Origin: Bacillota bacterium | GTDB lineage: Bacteria > Bacillota > Negativicutes > Sporomusales > UBA7701 | Direction of reading: 5' to 3' | Assembly (NCBI GenBank): GCA_023415775.1 | Contig: JAEZJM010000025.1 | Location: forward strand, 124,001 to 188,000 | Length of the DNA: 64,000 nt | In this document: one piece after another, positions 42,210 to 51,178 of the stretch | Layout of the letters: each line of letters opens with the position of its first letter | Numbering within the stretch: the first letter of the stretch is position 1 | Notes under the pieces: model-generated | Databases searched by the model: none | What the model saw: only the letters and a program-made list of their open reading frames with translations | Told to the model about the DNA's origin: nothing | Program-made: the position numbers and the translations under genes

Positions 42210-43037
42210 ATGGCACTTACGAGAAGTTCCGTACTGGCGAAGATAAGGGAACAAGTCAAAAAAGGAGTCCCCGTCATCGGCGCCGGCGCCGGCACCGGCA
42301 TATCGGCAAAAAGCGCCGAAGCCGGCGGCGTGGACCTGATCGTTATCTACAATTCCGGCCGTTACAGGATGGCCGGCAGAGGTTCGCTCGCCGGCCTGAT
42401 GCCTTACGGCGACGCCAACGCCATCGTCGTCGAGATGGCCAGCGAAGTGCTGCCGGTCGTGCGGCAGACGCCCGTACTCGCAGGCGTCTGCGGCACCGAT
42501 CCCTTCCGCCTGATGGATGTCTTCCTCAAAGAACTTAAAGCGATCGGCTTTGTCGGCGTGCAGAACTTCCCCACTGTCGGCCTGTGCGACGGCGTTTTCC
42601 GGCAAAACCTCGAGGAAACCGGGATGGGGTACGACCTCGAAGTCGAGATGATCGCCAAAGCGCGCGAACTAGACCTGCTCACCACCCCATACGTTTTTTC
42701 CGACGACGAAGCCGTCAAGATGACCAAGGCAGGGGCGGACATCCTCGTCGCCCACATGGGCCTCACCACCAAGGGGACGATCGGCGCGAAGACCGCCCTC
42801 ACCCTCGACGACTGTGTCCGCAGGATCCAGTCGATGCACGACGCGGCTAAGAAGATCAACCCCGACATTCTTGTCATCTGCCACGGCGGGCCGATCGCCG
42901 AACCGGAAGACGCCGCCTACGTGCTGGCGCGGACGAAAGGGGTCATCGGCTTCTACGGCGCCTCGAGCATGGAACGGCTGCCGACCGAGAAAGCCATCGC
43001 CGCCCAGGTCAAAGCGTTCAAGGACATCAAATTTTAG
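42210..43037 (+). CDS. Phosphoenolpyruvate hydrolase-like TIM-barrel protein
   Basis: 275-residue TIM barrel related to the C-terminal domain of Tm-1 and to the PEP mutase/isocitrate lyase-type fold. Conserved patches are GAGAGTGISAKSAE (24-37), YNSGRYRMAG (47-56), NFPTVGLCDG (119-128) and AHMGLT. It may hydrolyse or rearrange a phosphorylated or acidic metabolite jointly with the UPF0261 protein; no substrate is established. RBS AAAGGAG. It is a stand-alone homologue of the sensor domain of the activator at 38932. Confidence 0.87.
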   Translation: MALTRSSVLAKIREQVKKGVPVIGAGAGTGISAKSAEAGGVDLIVIYNSGRYRMAGRGSLAGLMPYGDANAIVVEMASEVLPVVRQTPVLAGVCGTDPFRLMDVFLKELKAIGFVGVQNFPTVGLCDGVFRQNLEETGMGYDLEVEMIAKARELDLLTTPYVFSDDEAVKMTKAGADILVAHMGLTTKGTIGAKTALTLDDCVRRIQSMHDAAKKINPDILVICHGGPIAEPEDAAYVLARTKGVIGFYGASSMERLPTEKAIAAQVKAFKDIKF

Positions 43038-43076
43038 GCGACCGAAAAACAGGATAAAGATAAGGAGGAATAACTC

Positions 43077-43487
43077 GTGGCCGACGGCAAACGCTTCGTC
43101 AGCCCAGCCGAAGTGGAAACCCAGGTGTTCGACTGGGGCAGCCTGAAATGGCTCAGTGAACCTAAAACCACCGGCGCGGTAAGGTTCAGCACCGGCGTGG
43201 TCATCCTTGAACCCGGCAAGGGGCATGCCAACCACAACCATCCCGGCGTCGAGGAAATACTCTACTGCGTTTCCGGCGAAGGGGAGCAGGTCGTCGCCGG
43301 CGTCAAGCGCCCCCTCGTCCCCGGGATGCTCATCCACATCCCTCCGGATGTATTCCACGAAACCTACAATACCGGCTGGGAACAGCTCAAGCTTCTGGCC
43401 GTCTACAGTCCTCCCGGGCCGGAAACCGAGTTTACCACCCTGCCGGACTGCAAAGTACTCCCGGCGGGTCAGATACCCGTTAGATAA
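43077..43487 (+). CDS. Cupin-domain protein
   Basis: 136-residue single-domain cupin. Motif 1 is GKGHANHNHPGVEEILYCVSG (His/His/Glu metal ligands about residues 51-61), and motif 2 is PPDVFHETYN with the fourth His. It may be a metal-dependent isomerase or dioxygenase-fold enzyme, or a binding protein, acting in the same pathway as the two preceding genes. GTG start with AAGGAGGAA 7 bases upstream; 39 bases after the barrel gene. Confidence 0.82.
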   Translation: MADGKRFVSPAEVETQVFDWGSLKWLSEPKTTGAVRFSTGVVILEPGKGHANHNHPGVEEILYCVSGEGEQVVAGVKRPLVPGMLIHIPPDVFHETYNTGWEQLKLLAVYSPPGPETEFTTLPDCKVLPAGQIPVR

Positions 43488-43509
43488 CCGTCTTGCCACA
43501 GGCACCCAC

Positions 43510-43540
43510 AAAAAACCGCACTTTAAGGTGCGGTTTTTTG
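43510..43540. terminator. Terminator of UPF0261-barrel-cupin operon
   Basis: AAAAAACCGCAC-N6-GTGCGGTTTTTT. Confidence 0.9.
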
Positions 43541-43667
43541 CGGGTGCGGCATATCCTGCTTTTTTTCACCTGCCGCGTGATAAGTTTCCCGGGCAATCTT
43601 TTTTTACCAGGCATCAGGATCGCCGCGGCACGAAACACTAACAACAAAAACCGAGGAGGAGAAGCCG

Positions 43668-44264
43668 TTGGAAAGGACGCCAGCCCAGCGCAAACACCGT
43701 CGCCAGCAGCTACGCCGCAAGTATAAACGCTACGCCGCCGCCGTCGCCGGCGCCGCTATCCTCACAGGAGCCGCTCTGCCGGGAATTCCGGCCGCAAAAG
43801 CCCTGGCGGCGGACAGGCCGACAAATCTGCCTCCCCTGAAAACCGTCCAAACGACCGCGCTCGAGAAAAACACCGGTACGAAAGCAAGCCAGTCCGTGGC
43901 CGAAAAATTGCTGCTAGAGAAGCGGCTTCGCCAAAAGCGCGGCTGGCACGAACACAATCACAGTTGGCCAGGCCCGGACGAAAACCAGATAAGGTACGAG
44001 GACGGGCGCGTCTACTACCGCAGCGATAACCACCGCGACCGCGATTACGCCTACGAACTCGGCAGCCCGGTCGACGTCGTTAAAGAGCGCGCCGCCATGT
44101 ACGGCCTCGACCGGGACCGCGACTCCTTCACCCTTCTCTCCCTCTCCGGCAATAACGCCGTGGTCCAGGTGACGAAACACGACAACGGCAGCCTGTTCAA
44201 TATTCTGCTGGAAAGAGATCACTACGGCAGAAACTGGAAGATCGTCGATATCCGGGCCCGTTAA
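43668..44264 (+). CDS. Exported basic hypothetical protein
   Basis: 198 residues, not recognised. A very basic N-terminus (about 20 residues) leads into a hydrophobic signal or anchor (YAAAVAGAAILTGAALPG, about 22-39), then a Thr/Lys-rich spacer and a C-terminal beta-rich domain (about 100-198: RYEDGRVYYRSDNHRDRD; NNAVVQVTKHDNGSLFN). The C-terminal part resembles small exported domains that bind cell envelope, but I cannot name it. TTG start at 43668 is chosen because GGAGGAGAAG lies upstream. Monocistronic. Confidence 0.65.
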   Translation: MERTPAQRKHRRQQLRRKYKRYAAAVAGAAILTGAALPGIPAAKALAADRPTNLPPLKTVQTTALEKNTGTKASQSVAEKLLLEKRLRQKRGWHEHNHSWPGPDENQIRYEDGRVYYRSDNHRDRDYAYELGSPVDVVKERAAMYGLDRDRDSFTLLSLSGNNAVVQVTKHDNGSLFNILLERDHYGRNWKIVDIRAR

Positions 44265-44290
44265 CTTATCTTCTTCCCCTCCCCGACAGC

Positions 44291-44329
44291 AAAAAAGGCG
44301 GCCTCTCGCGGAGAAGCCGCCTTTTTTTT
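44291..44329. terminator. Bidirectional terminator, exported hypothetical / lplT
   Basis: AAAAAAGGCGGC and GCCGCCTTTTTTTT with an inner TCTC/GAGA pair. Confidence 0.9.
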
Positions 44330-44344
44330 GCCCAACCCTTGGCT

Positions 44345-45505
44345 TTACCGCCTCGCCTGTAGCCACAGATAGCCGACCAGCAGCAGCATCGCCACGCCGG
44401 TGGCGGCCAGGGAAACGCTCGTGGCCACACCTGCTTTGGCCGCCAGCGTATATGCTCCCACCCCCCCGAACATGAAAATATTCTCCAGGAAATTCTGCAC
44501 CGCAATCGTTTTCCCCGCCCCGATGCTGTGGTGCCCCACCTGCTGCAGACAGGCGTTCATCGGCACAATATATATGCCGCCCAGCGCCCCCACCACTAGC
44601 AGCAGGGCGACGGCAACCGGCAGAGTGGTCACCTTCAGAAACGCCAGGATGCCGAGCCCCATGCCCAAACCGAACCATACCGTGCGGCGATAGGTCCCAA
44701 TGCTGATCAACCAGGGGGTCGCGACCGCCCCGATGGCGATGCCGATACCGGTCACAGCAATGATCATGCTGATCTCCGTGCCGCTGGTTATCCCCAGAGT
44801 AAGAGGCACCCAGGCGAAAATAATCATCCGCAGTACCGCCGAGGCCATCCAGAACGACCCGGTACCGATCAGCGAGTAATGGCTCTGGGGATGCCTCAGC
44901 AGCGTCGCCGTGTCGGCGAAAAACTCGCCCACCGCATTCCCGTAGGTGATTGTGCGGTTGCCGGCGTCTTTGGGGATGAGGGTATTGATGGCGACCGACG
45001 CTCCGTACAGGGCGATGCTGGCCACCAACGCCATCGTGATCGACAGATCGGCCAGAAATCCGCCCGCTACCGAGCCGGCGAGAATGGCCAGGATGGTGTA
45101 GCTTTCCAAGCCGGAGTTGGCGCGCAGCAGTTCGTCCTCGCCGCGGGTCAGGAACGGCAGTATCCCGTACTTGGCCGGGCTGTAAATAACCGCGCCCACG
45201 CCGACCACGGCGTACCCCAGCGCCGGGTCGACGTCAGCCAGCAGCAGCGCCACCCCCGCCGTCTTCACCGCGTTGCCCGCGATCAGCACCGTCGCTTTCG
45301 CGTGCTTATCGGCCAACCGCCCCACCCACGGCGACAGCAGGACATACGACGCCAGGAATGTGCTCTGCACAAACGGCAGGTAATAAGCGGGGTACGCGTC
45401 ACGGATGATGATCGCCTGGGCGATGAACAGGATCATATTATCGGCGAACGCCGACAGGAACTGGGCGGAAAACAGCGCCCCCAGCGGCGACGGCCTAAGA
45501 CCCAT
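44345..45505 (-). CDS. lplT: MFS lysophospholipid transporter LplT
   Basis: 386-residue major facilitator protein with about 12 hydrophobic segments and the LplT-type N-terminus (LFSAQFLSAFADNMILFIAQ) and YSPAKYGILPFL motif. In diderm bacteria LplT flips lysophosphatidylethanolamine inward for reacylation by Aas. The gene overlaps the end of aas by 11 bases, which supports the coupling. Last gene of the tetR-aas-lplT set. Confidence 0.88.
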   Translation of the reverse strand: MGLRPSPLGALFSAQFLSAFADNMILFIAQAIIIRDAYPAYYLPFVQSTFLASYVLLSPWVGRLADKHAKATVLIAGNAVKTAGVALLLADVDPALGYAVVGVGAVIYSPAKYGILPFLTRGEDELLRANSGLESYTILAILAGSVAGGFLADLSITMALVASIALYGASVAINTLIPKDAGNRTITYGNAVGEFFADTATLLRHPQSHYSLIGTGSFWMASAVLRMIIFAWVPLTLGITSGTEISMIIAVTGIGIAIGAVATPWLISIGTYRRTVWFGLGMGLGILAFLKVTTLPVAVALLLVVGALGGIYIVPMNACLQQVGHHSIGAGKTIAVQNFLENIFMFGGVGAYTLAAKAGVATSVSLAATGVAMLLLVGYLWLQARR

Positions 45506-47606
45506 GCGCCGCCTCCTCCTGCGTCTTCGCCTTCAGTGTCACGTAATCGGTCTTGCCGCTGCCCAGCAGGGGCAGCTTATCGACAATCACGACCTCCGCC
45601 GGCATAGCCAACATGTTCTGGCGCGTTTCCCTCAAGAACTCTCTAAGAGCCTGCTTGTTCGCCTTACTGCTCATCGTGTACAGGATGATCTTCTCGCCCC
45701 TCCTGGCGTCAGGCACGTTTACGGCGGCGTTGCGGTCAGTGCCGAAGCACCTCTCGGCCGCCTTCTCCACGGCGTCGAGGCTGACCATCTCGCCCGAGAC
45801 CTTCGCGAACCGTTTCAGCCGCGCCTTGATGCTCACGAAGCCTTCATCGTCCACGTTGACCACGTCGCCGCAGTCGTACCACTCGGGCGCCGGCACAAAC
45901 CCCTTGCCGTGCAGCAGGTACCCGTCCATGACGTTGGGGCCCTTCACCAGCAGGTTGCCGCCATCTTCTATCCCCGGCACCTCCGCCAGCCGCCACTCGA
46001 TGCCGGGCAGAAACCTGCCCACCGTCCCGGCCCTGTACATAAGCGGCGTGTTAAGGCTGAGCACCGGAGCGGTCTCGGTCGTACCATAGCCTTCGAAGAT
46101 GCGGATGCCGAACTTATCCAGCCACATCTGCCGTACCTCATCCTTGAGCTTCTCTCCGCCGGCCAGAACGAGGCGCATGCTGAAAAAGTCGTAAGGATGG
46201 GCGTACTTGGCGTAACCGGCCAAGAAGGTCGGCGTCCCCAGCATCAGGGTCAGGTTGCGGTCGTAGGCCATCTCGGGGATAATCTTGTAATGCAGCGGCG
46301 TCGGATAGAGGAAAACCTCCACGCCGTTCAAAACCGGCAGCAGCGTCCCCGCCGTCAGCCCGAAAGAATGGAACATCGGCAGCGCGTTGAGCATCCTGTC
46401 CCGCGGGGTGTAATCTATTACTGACGACGCCTGGTTGATATTGGCGGTGATGTTGGCGTGGCTGAGCACAACCCCCTTCGGCTTGCTCTCGCTGCCACTG
46501 GTAAACAGGATGACCTTCCCTTGCCCTTTGGCCTGCTTCTTGGCCAGGAACTTCATCAGTCCACCGACCTTGTCGGCCAAGGTCACCTTCGCCTTCACAT
46601 CTTCCAGGTAAACGACGCGGAACCTGGCCGCCAGCCGGGCTGCCAGTTCCTCAAGCCGCCCCTTCTCGATGAATGTCCGCGACGTCACGATCGTGCGGAT
46701 GCCGGCGGTCTCGCCGCAGTCGAGGATACTCTCGGCCCCGGCGCTGAAGTTGAGGATCGCCGGCGTCTTGCCGAGGTAAAACAGTGCAAACAGTGTCACC
46801 AGGTGGCCAATCGAATTGGGCAACATCACCCCTGCCTTATCCTCGCCCGCCAGCGCCCCCTTCAGCTGGCTGCCCAGCACGTAGCTGCCAATGATTGCCC
46901 GCTTATACGTAACCGTTCCGGCGATATCCGCGGCCGCCGTTTTGCCATAGCCGTGAACCCGTCCGGCGTCAAGCAGCTTGTTGAATAGATTGGCGCCATC
47001 GTCCTCCTGCTGGCGGGCCGCGAACAGGTTCGCCTGCAACAGCCCCAGGATCTGGTCGCTGACTTCCTTCTTCTGCAGGCGAAAGCTCCCGTACCGGGAC
47101 GCCGCCAGGTGCGTCTTCGCCCCCACGTGGACAGTCACCCGCGGCAGCCAGCGCGCCCTCACCTTATCCTGAATCCGCGACAGCTTCGAATACTCCGGGC
47201 CGCGGAAAATAACCGGATAGAGAGCCGCCCCCGTCTTTAGGGCGACAAAGCCGATGCCGCTGTAAACCTTCATCAGACCGCCAGTCACCGTTATCCGCCC
47301 CTCGGGGAACAATACCACCGATCTGCCGGCCTTTATCTCGCCGACGATCTTCTTCAGCGCATAGGGGTTGAGCGGATCGACGGCGATGTGGGTGACCCAC
47401 CGCAGGACAAAGCCGATCTTCTCCGCGATCGTCGTATTGACTACGAAACACACTTCATTAGGCAAATAAGCGTAAAGAAAAATTGCGTCGAGAAATGAAA
47501 CATGATTGGGAAGCACAATCGAAGGGCCTTCGAAACGGAACTCCTTTTCCCCCGTAAGTCTCGTCCTGAACAGCAACCGCAGCAGGACTCGCAGCAAACC
47601 CTTCAC
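45495..47606 (-). CDS. aas: Bifunctional acyltransferase / acyl-ACP ligase Aas
   Basis: 703 residues. The N-terminal PlsC-type acyltransferase (about 1-190) has NHVSFLDA (HX4D, about 34-41) and LFPEGRIT. The C-terminal ANL adenylating domain (about 225-700) has the P-loop-like ILFTSGSESKPKGV, the YGTTETAPV motif and DCGDVVNVDDEGF. It activates a fatty acid onto ACP and reacylates lysophospholipid. GTG start with GGGAGGG upstream. Lies 62 bases after tetR and overlaps lplT. Confidence 0.9.
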   Translation of the reverse strand: MKGLLRVLLRLLFRTRLTGEKEFRFEGPSIVLPNHVSFLDAIFLYAYLPNEVCFVVNTTIAEKIGFVLRWVTHIAVDPLNPYALKKIVGEIKAGRSVVLFPEGRITVTGGLMKVYSGIGFVALKTGAALYPVIFRGPEYSKLSRIQDKVRARWLPRVTVHVGAKTHLAASRYGSFRLQKKEVSDQILGLLQANLFAARQQEDDGANLFNKLLDAGRVHGYGKTAAADIAGTVTYKRAIIGSYVLGSQLKGALAGEDKAGVMLPNSIGHLVTLFALFYLGKTPAILNFSAGAESILDCGETAGIRTIVTSRTFIEKGRLEELAARLAARFRVVYLEDVKAKVTLADKVGGLMKFLAKKQAKGQGKVILFTSGSESKPKGVVLSHANITANINQASSVIDYTPRDRMLNALPMFHSFGLTAGTLLPVLNGVEVFLYPTPLHYKIIPEMAYDRNLTLMLGTPTFLAGYAKYAHPYDFFSMRLVLAGGEKLKDEVRQMWLDKFGIRIFEGYGTTETAPVLSLNTPLMYRAGTVGRFLPGIEWRLAEVPGIEDGGNLLVKGPNVMDGYLLHGKGFVPAPEWYDCGDVVNVDDEGFVSIKARLKRFAKVSGEMVSLDAVEKAAERCFGTDRNAAVNVPDARRGEKIILYTMSSKANKQALREFLRETRQNMLAMPAEVVIVDKLPLLGSGKTDYVTLKAKTQEEAAHGS

Positions 47607-47668
47607 ATCCGACCCTCCCTTATCCGGTCTTTACCCGGTTCCGGCGGCAGATCCGCCGCATTCTATCC

Positions 47669-48247
47669 TTATTCCGCGGCAAACAGTTTCCGAACCAGCG
47701 CCTTGATTTCCGCCTTCAGATTCTCCAGCCCCGACAGCGCATCGGCGAAATAGCGGTGCTGGGCAAGTGGCTGCAGCATTATCCCCGAAAAAACCGCGAT
47801 CCACAGATACACCCCGCGCCGCGGTATCTCGCCCTTGTCCATCCCCTCGGCGATAATCCGGCGGAGGACAAAGTGCGGCTTGATCTCCTCAGCCACCTTA
47901 TCCCAAAACAGATACTGCGACAACAGAGCGAAGCGGATCTCGGCAGGATACTCCCGGTAAAGATCGTAGGTCACATCCACTATGCTTCCCAGTTTCGTCA
48001 CCGCCTCGCCAGGCCCGTCCGCTATGGCTGTCAGCCGCGCGGTATACTCACTGATGATGCTGCCGAAGATGAACAGCGCCATATCCTCTTTCCCGGTGAA
48101 ATGCTTATACAGCGCCGCCTCAGAAACGCCGGCGACCTTGGCGATATCGCGGACCGAAACAGCATCATACCCCCGTGTCGCGAACAGCTCCAGGCTGGCG
48201 TGCAGCATCTCGCCCTTTTTCCCGCTGTGTCCAGGTAAACCCAGCAT
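47669..48247 (-). CDS. TetR-family regulator
   Basis: 192 residues. N-terminal TetR helix-turn-helix (about 10-58: SVRDIAKVAGVSEAALYKHFTGKED) and a C-terminal ligand domain. The start at 48247 has GAGGTGG 6 bases upstream. It precedes aas-lplT and has the palindrome GTTAACAATCGTTAAC 12 bp before its start. The same format occurs before the CREST gene, so it probably represses both units, perhaps in response to an acyl or lipid ligand. Confidence 0.85.
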   Translation of the reverse strand: MLGLPGHSGKKGEMLHASLELFATRGYDAVSVRDIAKVAGVSEAALYKHFTGKEDMALFIFGSIISEYTARLTAIADGPGEAVTKLGSIVDVTYDLYREYPAEIRFALLSQYLFWDKVAEEIKPHFVLRRIIAEGMDKGEIPRRGVYLWIAVFSGIMLQPLAQHRYFADALSGLENLKAEIKALVRKLFAAE

Positions 48248-48259
48248 AACAACCACCTC

Positions 48260-48275
48260 GTTAACAATCGTTAAC
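48260..48275. promoter_or_regulatory. TetR-type operator before tetR
   Basis: GTTAACAATCGTTAAC, format GTTAACnnTCGTTAAC, shared with 49134-49149. Confidence 0.6.
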
Positions 48276-48303
48276 TTTATTGTAAAAAATATATCCTGCG
48301 CTG

Positions 48304-49113
48304 TCAATCTATTTCTTTTGCGCCCTGCGACACCACTCTTGCCGCAGCCTGCAGAGCCCCTGGTTTGAACATCAGCAATCCGGCCGCCGCAGCCAGATGC
48401 TTCAGGGCGTGCCCGCCAAGGAAGCCGCCGGTAAGGGCGAACACACCGGCGTCCTGCCATTCGAAACCCTTTGCAACAACATACCAGAGCAACAAAACCC
48501 AGTACGGTCTATCAAAACGAGTCCCTTGGGGGAACAGAAGAATTATCAGCGGCACCAAAATCATCGGCAAATACTGAACTAAGATATATGGCCGCAAGTC
48601 ACCCGCGCCCGCCTGCTCCGACAGCCACCAATACAGCACGCTACTCGCGCCGGCCGCAGCTAAAGGGCCGAACAGCCGTCGCCCCGTCTGGTCGCCGAAT
48701 CTTTCACCGGCCAGTCCGGCGACCAGTGACGCAAACCCCAGCGTCATCGGCAACCGGTCCCACAACAGTGTATTATTCGACGGCTGCCAGTGATAATATC
48801 CCGACCCCAGCCCGACGCAAACAATCGCCGTGAAAAAGCACCGCCAGATGAAAACCGCCGTCGAACGGCGCAGTTGCCTGGTGCGTAACAATCCTACCAC
48901 CCCGGCCGCACAGAACCCTGCGTTCGACAACACATTGCTCCAGTTGTTCATCCCCAATAAGCTCCTGGTATCGGCAAAAAGATGGTACCCGTTGTCCTGT
49001 GCCACCCGCGGCAAACTGCCTACCAGACAGACCGCGCCCAAGACCGCCAGCAAAACCGCGATAGTCCTTGCCATCCTACTTCTGACGCCCTTGCAGACCG
49101 CTTCCGGATGCAT
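48304..49113 (-). CDS. CREST/ceramidase-like seven-helix membrane protein
   Basis: 269 residues with about seven hydrophobic segments. GSGYYHWQPSNNTLLWDRLP (about 103-122) carries the His...Asp pair, and GGHALKHLAAAAG (about 233-245) the HxxxH of the CREST superfamily (alkaline ceramidases, Per1, PAQR), which are zinc-dependent lipid amidases or hydrolases. Bacterial members are little studied. It carries the same operator as tetR, pointing to lipid remodelling. ATG start with AAGGAGGG. Confidence 0.75.
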   Translation of the reverse strand: MHPEAVCKGVRSRMARTIAVLLAVLGAVCLVGSLPRVAQDNGYHLFADTRSLLGMNNWSNVLSNAGFCAAGVVGLLRTRQLRRSTAVFIWRCFFTAIVCVGLGSGYYHWQPSNNTLLWDRLPMTLGFASLVAGLAGERFGDQTGRRLFGPLAAAGASSVLYWWLSEQAGAGDLRPYILVQYLPMILVPLIILLFPQGTRFDRPYWVLLLWYVVAKGFEWQDAGVFALTGGFLGGHALKHLAAAAGLLMFKPGALQAAARVVSQGAKEID

Positions 49114-49132
49114 AATGTCCCTCCTTGCCTTT

Positions 49133-49150
49133 GGTTAACGCTCGTTAACC
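49133..49150. promoter_or_regulatory. TetR-type operator before CREST gene
   Basis: GGTTAACGCTCGTTAACC, perfect 8-bp arms, matching the tetR operator format at 14 of 16 bases. It lies 20 bp before the start codon. Confidence 0.6.
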
Positions 49151-49262
49151 AAAGTTAAATATATTGCCCGTATTTTGTCAATACCAAAATTTCGCCATTA
49201 TATTAACCCTACCCGCCGCCTCGCAGTCTCTGGCAGAAGCGGTCGCTCACCCCGCCGAATAT

Positions 49263-49296
49263 GAAAACAACCGCCATCATCTCATGATGGCGGTTG
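49263..49296 (-). terminator. Terminator of small hypothetical gene
   Basis: CAACCGCCATCAT-CTC-ATGATGGCGGTTG, 13 pairs, then GTTTTC on the minus strand. Confidence 0.8.
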
Positions 49297-49328
49297 TCAG
49301 AGCGCCTTGAAAAGGCGTGCCTCGCGCT

Positions 49329-49661
49329 CTAGTGCGCCAGGTGCTGGGCGGCGTCGGCGAATGTGATCGCCTCTTTCAGTCTGCCGGTAAACAGGCGCAC
49401 CGTTTTCTTGCGGTCCCCCCGTTTCACGAACACGGAAAAAGTGCTGCCGCCACGCATTAGCTGGGATACTTCCAAGACCACATTGCCCTTCTCGGCGACC
49501 AGGTTATCCGCCGCCTCAAATCTTTGCGGATACTGTCTACGGCTCACTTTGAAGCCAGCCTTTTCGAGGATGGTGCGATATTCGCCCTGTTCCCTCGTAA
49601 GCATTCTACCGATTCTGGCCAGCTTTTTTTCATACAGGGAAGCCAATATATTCTTTGCCAT
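49329..49661 (-). CDS. Hypothetical basic protein, 110 aa
   Basis: 110 residues, strongly basic, helical at the N-terminus and beta-rich after residue 60 (NVVLEVSQLMRGGSTFSVFV). No recognised family; the charge suggests nucleic-acid contact, which is only a guess. Start at 49661 is fixed by GGAGAG 8-9 bases upstream. Divergent from the LysR gene across a highly AT-rich stretch (49736-49810). Confidence 0.6.
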   Translation of the reverse strand: MAKNILASLYEKKLARIGRMLTREQGEYRTILEKAGFKVSRRQYPQRFEAADNLVAEKGNVVLEVSQLMRGGSTFSVFVKRGDRKKTVRLFTGRLKEAITFADAAQHLAH

Positions 49662-49833
49662 ATCGCTTTCTCTCCTATCTTTTCTTTCACTGCCGGGCAA
49701 TAAACCCGACCTTCCTTACAATCACAATTATAGGTTAATCTTACCTATATGTAAAATATATATAAATTATATTTATTATATATAAAAGAGATAATATAAT
49801 AACTGTATAAGACAAAGAAAAGAGGCTGCAGCC

Positions 49834-50769
49834 ATGGAAATCGTCCACCTTCAGTATTTCCTCGCCGTTGCCCGCCACAAAAGCTTCAGCAAGGCCGCCG
49901 CGGCATCCCACGTTTCCCAGTCGGTCGTCAGCAAGCTGGTCAAAGACCTCGAACAGGAAATCGGCTTTATTCTCTTCGACCGCAGTTCCAAAAAAATTGC
50001 TCTGACCGACGCCGGCGCACTCTTCCTGGCTGAAGCCGACAAGCTGGTCACCATGTTCACCAACCTGACGACCGACCTCGGCAGTAAATATAAACAGCCC
50101 CGCGGGAAAATAAGCCTCGGCCTGCCGCTCATGGCCGACGCCGTTTCCTTCGCTCAGCTCCTCGGAGAATTCCGTCGCCGCTGTCCGGAGATCGAAACCG
50201 AGCTATACGAATACGGCTCCAAAAGAATCGAGCTCGCAATCCAGGAGGGAACGCTCGATGTCGGTATCATCTGCCGCCAGCCTGGCAATCCTGAAATCTT
50301 CAGCGCTTTCACCTTTTCCCACGAGCCCCTCCAGGTAGTGGTCCACCCGCGCCACCGCCTCGCCCGCCAAAAAGAGGCCAGACTCACAGACCTGGCCCGT
50401 GAACCCTTCATCCTCTCCAGCAGTGACTTCAGTCTTCACGACGATATTGTCAGTCACTGCCGCCAGGCCGGCTTCCAGCCGAAAGTCGCCCTCGAAACCT
50501 CCCAGCGGGAGCTGATGATCCAGACGGTTGCCGTAAACCTCGGCATCGCCCTCATCCCCAGGAATGTCTGCGACCACCTCAACCCCGCCCTCATACGAGC
50601 CATCCCCCTCGTAGAACCCGAAATCGTCCACAGCATGTCCCTCATCTGGAAGAACGGCCGGCCCCTGTCCTACCCGGCCAAATTATATCTCGACTTCGCC
50701 CGGGAGTACCTGTCCGACTGGCCCGACAAACGCACCCAGCTCATAAAAACCATCCGTCTCGACCATTAA
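49834..50769 (+). CDS. LysR-family transcriptional regulator
   Basis: 311 residues. N-terminal winged helix (about 1-60: YFLAVARHKSFSKAAAASHV, SQSVVSKLVKDLEQEIG) and a periplasmic-binding-like effector domain (about 90-300). Targets are unknown: the divergent neighbour is the small hypothetical gene, and the next plus-strand region is convergent. The AT-rich upstream tract may hold its binding site. Confidence 0.9.
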   Translation: MEIVHLQYFLAVARHKSFSKAAAASHVSQSVVSKLVKDLEQEIGFILFDRSSKKIALTDAGALFLAEADKLVTMFTNLTTDLGSKYKQPRGKISLGLPLMADAVSFAQLLGEFRRRCPEIETELYEYGSKRIELAIQEGTLDVGIICRQPGNPEIFSAFTFSHEPLQVVVHPRHRLARQKEARLTDLAREPFILSSSDFSLHDDIVSHCRQAGFQPKVALETSQRELMIQTVAVNLGIALIPRNVCDHLNPALIRAIPLVEPEIVHSMSLIWKNGRPLSYPAKLYLDFAREYLSDWPDKRTQLIKTIRLDH

Positions 50770-50790
50770 CTGCCTTCGCGCCCCTCAAAC

Positions 50791-50824
50791 AACGAAAAAC
50801 CCGCGGGATGCGGGTTTTTCGTTT
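50791..50824 (+). terminator. Terminator of LysR gene
   Basis: AACGAAAAACCCGC-GGGAT-GCGGGTTTTTCGTT. Confidence 0.9.
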
Positions 50825-50852
50825 CTAATGACTTATAAGTGAGGCCCAGCGT

Positions 50853-51125
50853 CTACTCCGGCCGTTCGGCCGGAGTATGCCACATGCAGGCCGCTTTTTC
50901 CCCCTCGCCGGGAGGCTTCTTGTGACGCAGGCAGGGGTTGGCGCACAGCTTGCCGATATAAAGGCACATAACCGTGGGCGGAGGCTCCCGTTCGGGCAGA
51001 ACGGTTCCGCACCGCTTGCAGTTTTTCTCCTCGCCGAAATTGTACGCCTTACAGGCCATACATTTAAGCGGCTTCGGTTTCGGCGGCTTGCAGCCGCCGC
51101 AATACGGATTACATGACCAGCACAC
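50853..51125 (-). CDS. Cysteine-rich (12 Cys) zinc-ribbon-like protein
   Basis: 90 residues with 12 cysteines: CWSCNPYCGGC near the N-terminus, CMAC...CKRC in the middle (a zinc-ribbon spacing), and CLYIGKLCANPC...CMWH at the end. A Pro/Lys-rich spacer separates the parts. I do not recognise it. The GTG start at 51125 follows GTGGAGGG by 6 bases; the longer frame has no RBS and runs through a terminator. It lies just after the acetylene-hydratase-like operon and could be a metal or Fe-S delivery or electron-transfer partner. Confidence 0.65.
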   Translation of the reverse strand: MCWSCNPYCGGCKPPKPKPLKCMACKAYNFGEEKNCKRCGTVLPEREPPPTVMCLYIGKLCANPCLRHKKPPGEGEKAACMWHTPAERPE

Positions 51126-51178
51126 GGTTATCCCTCCACGCTTCCCTGCCCTCGCCGCCGTCTTTGGCCGCAACGGAG

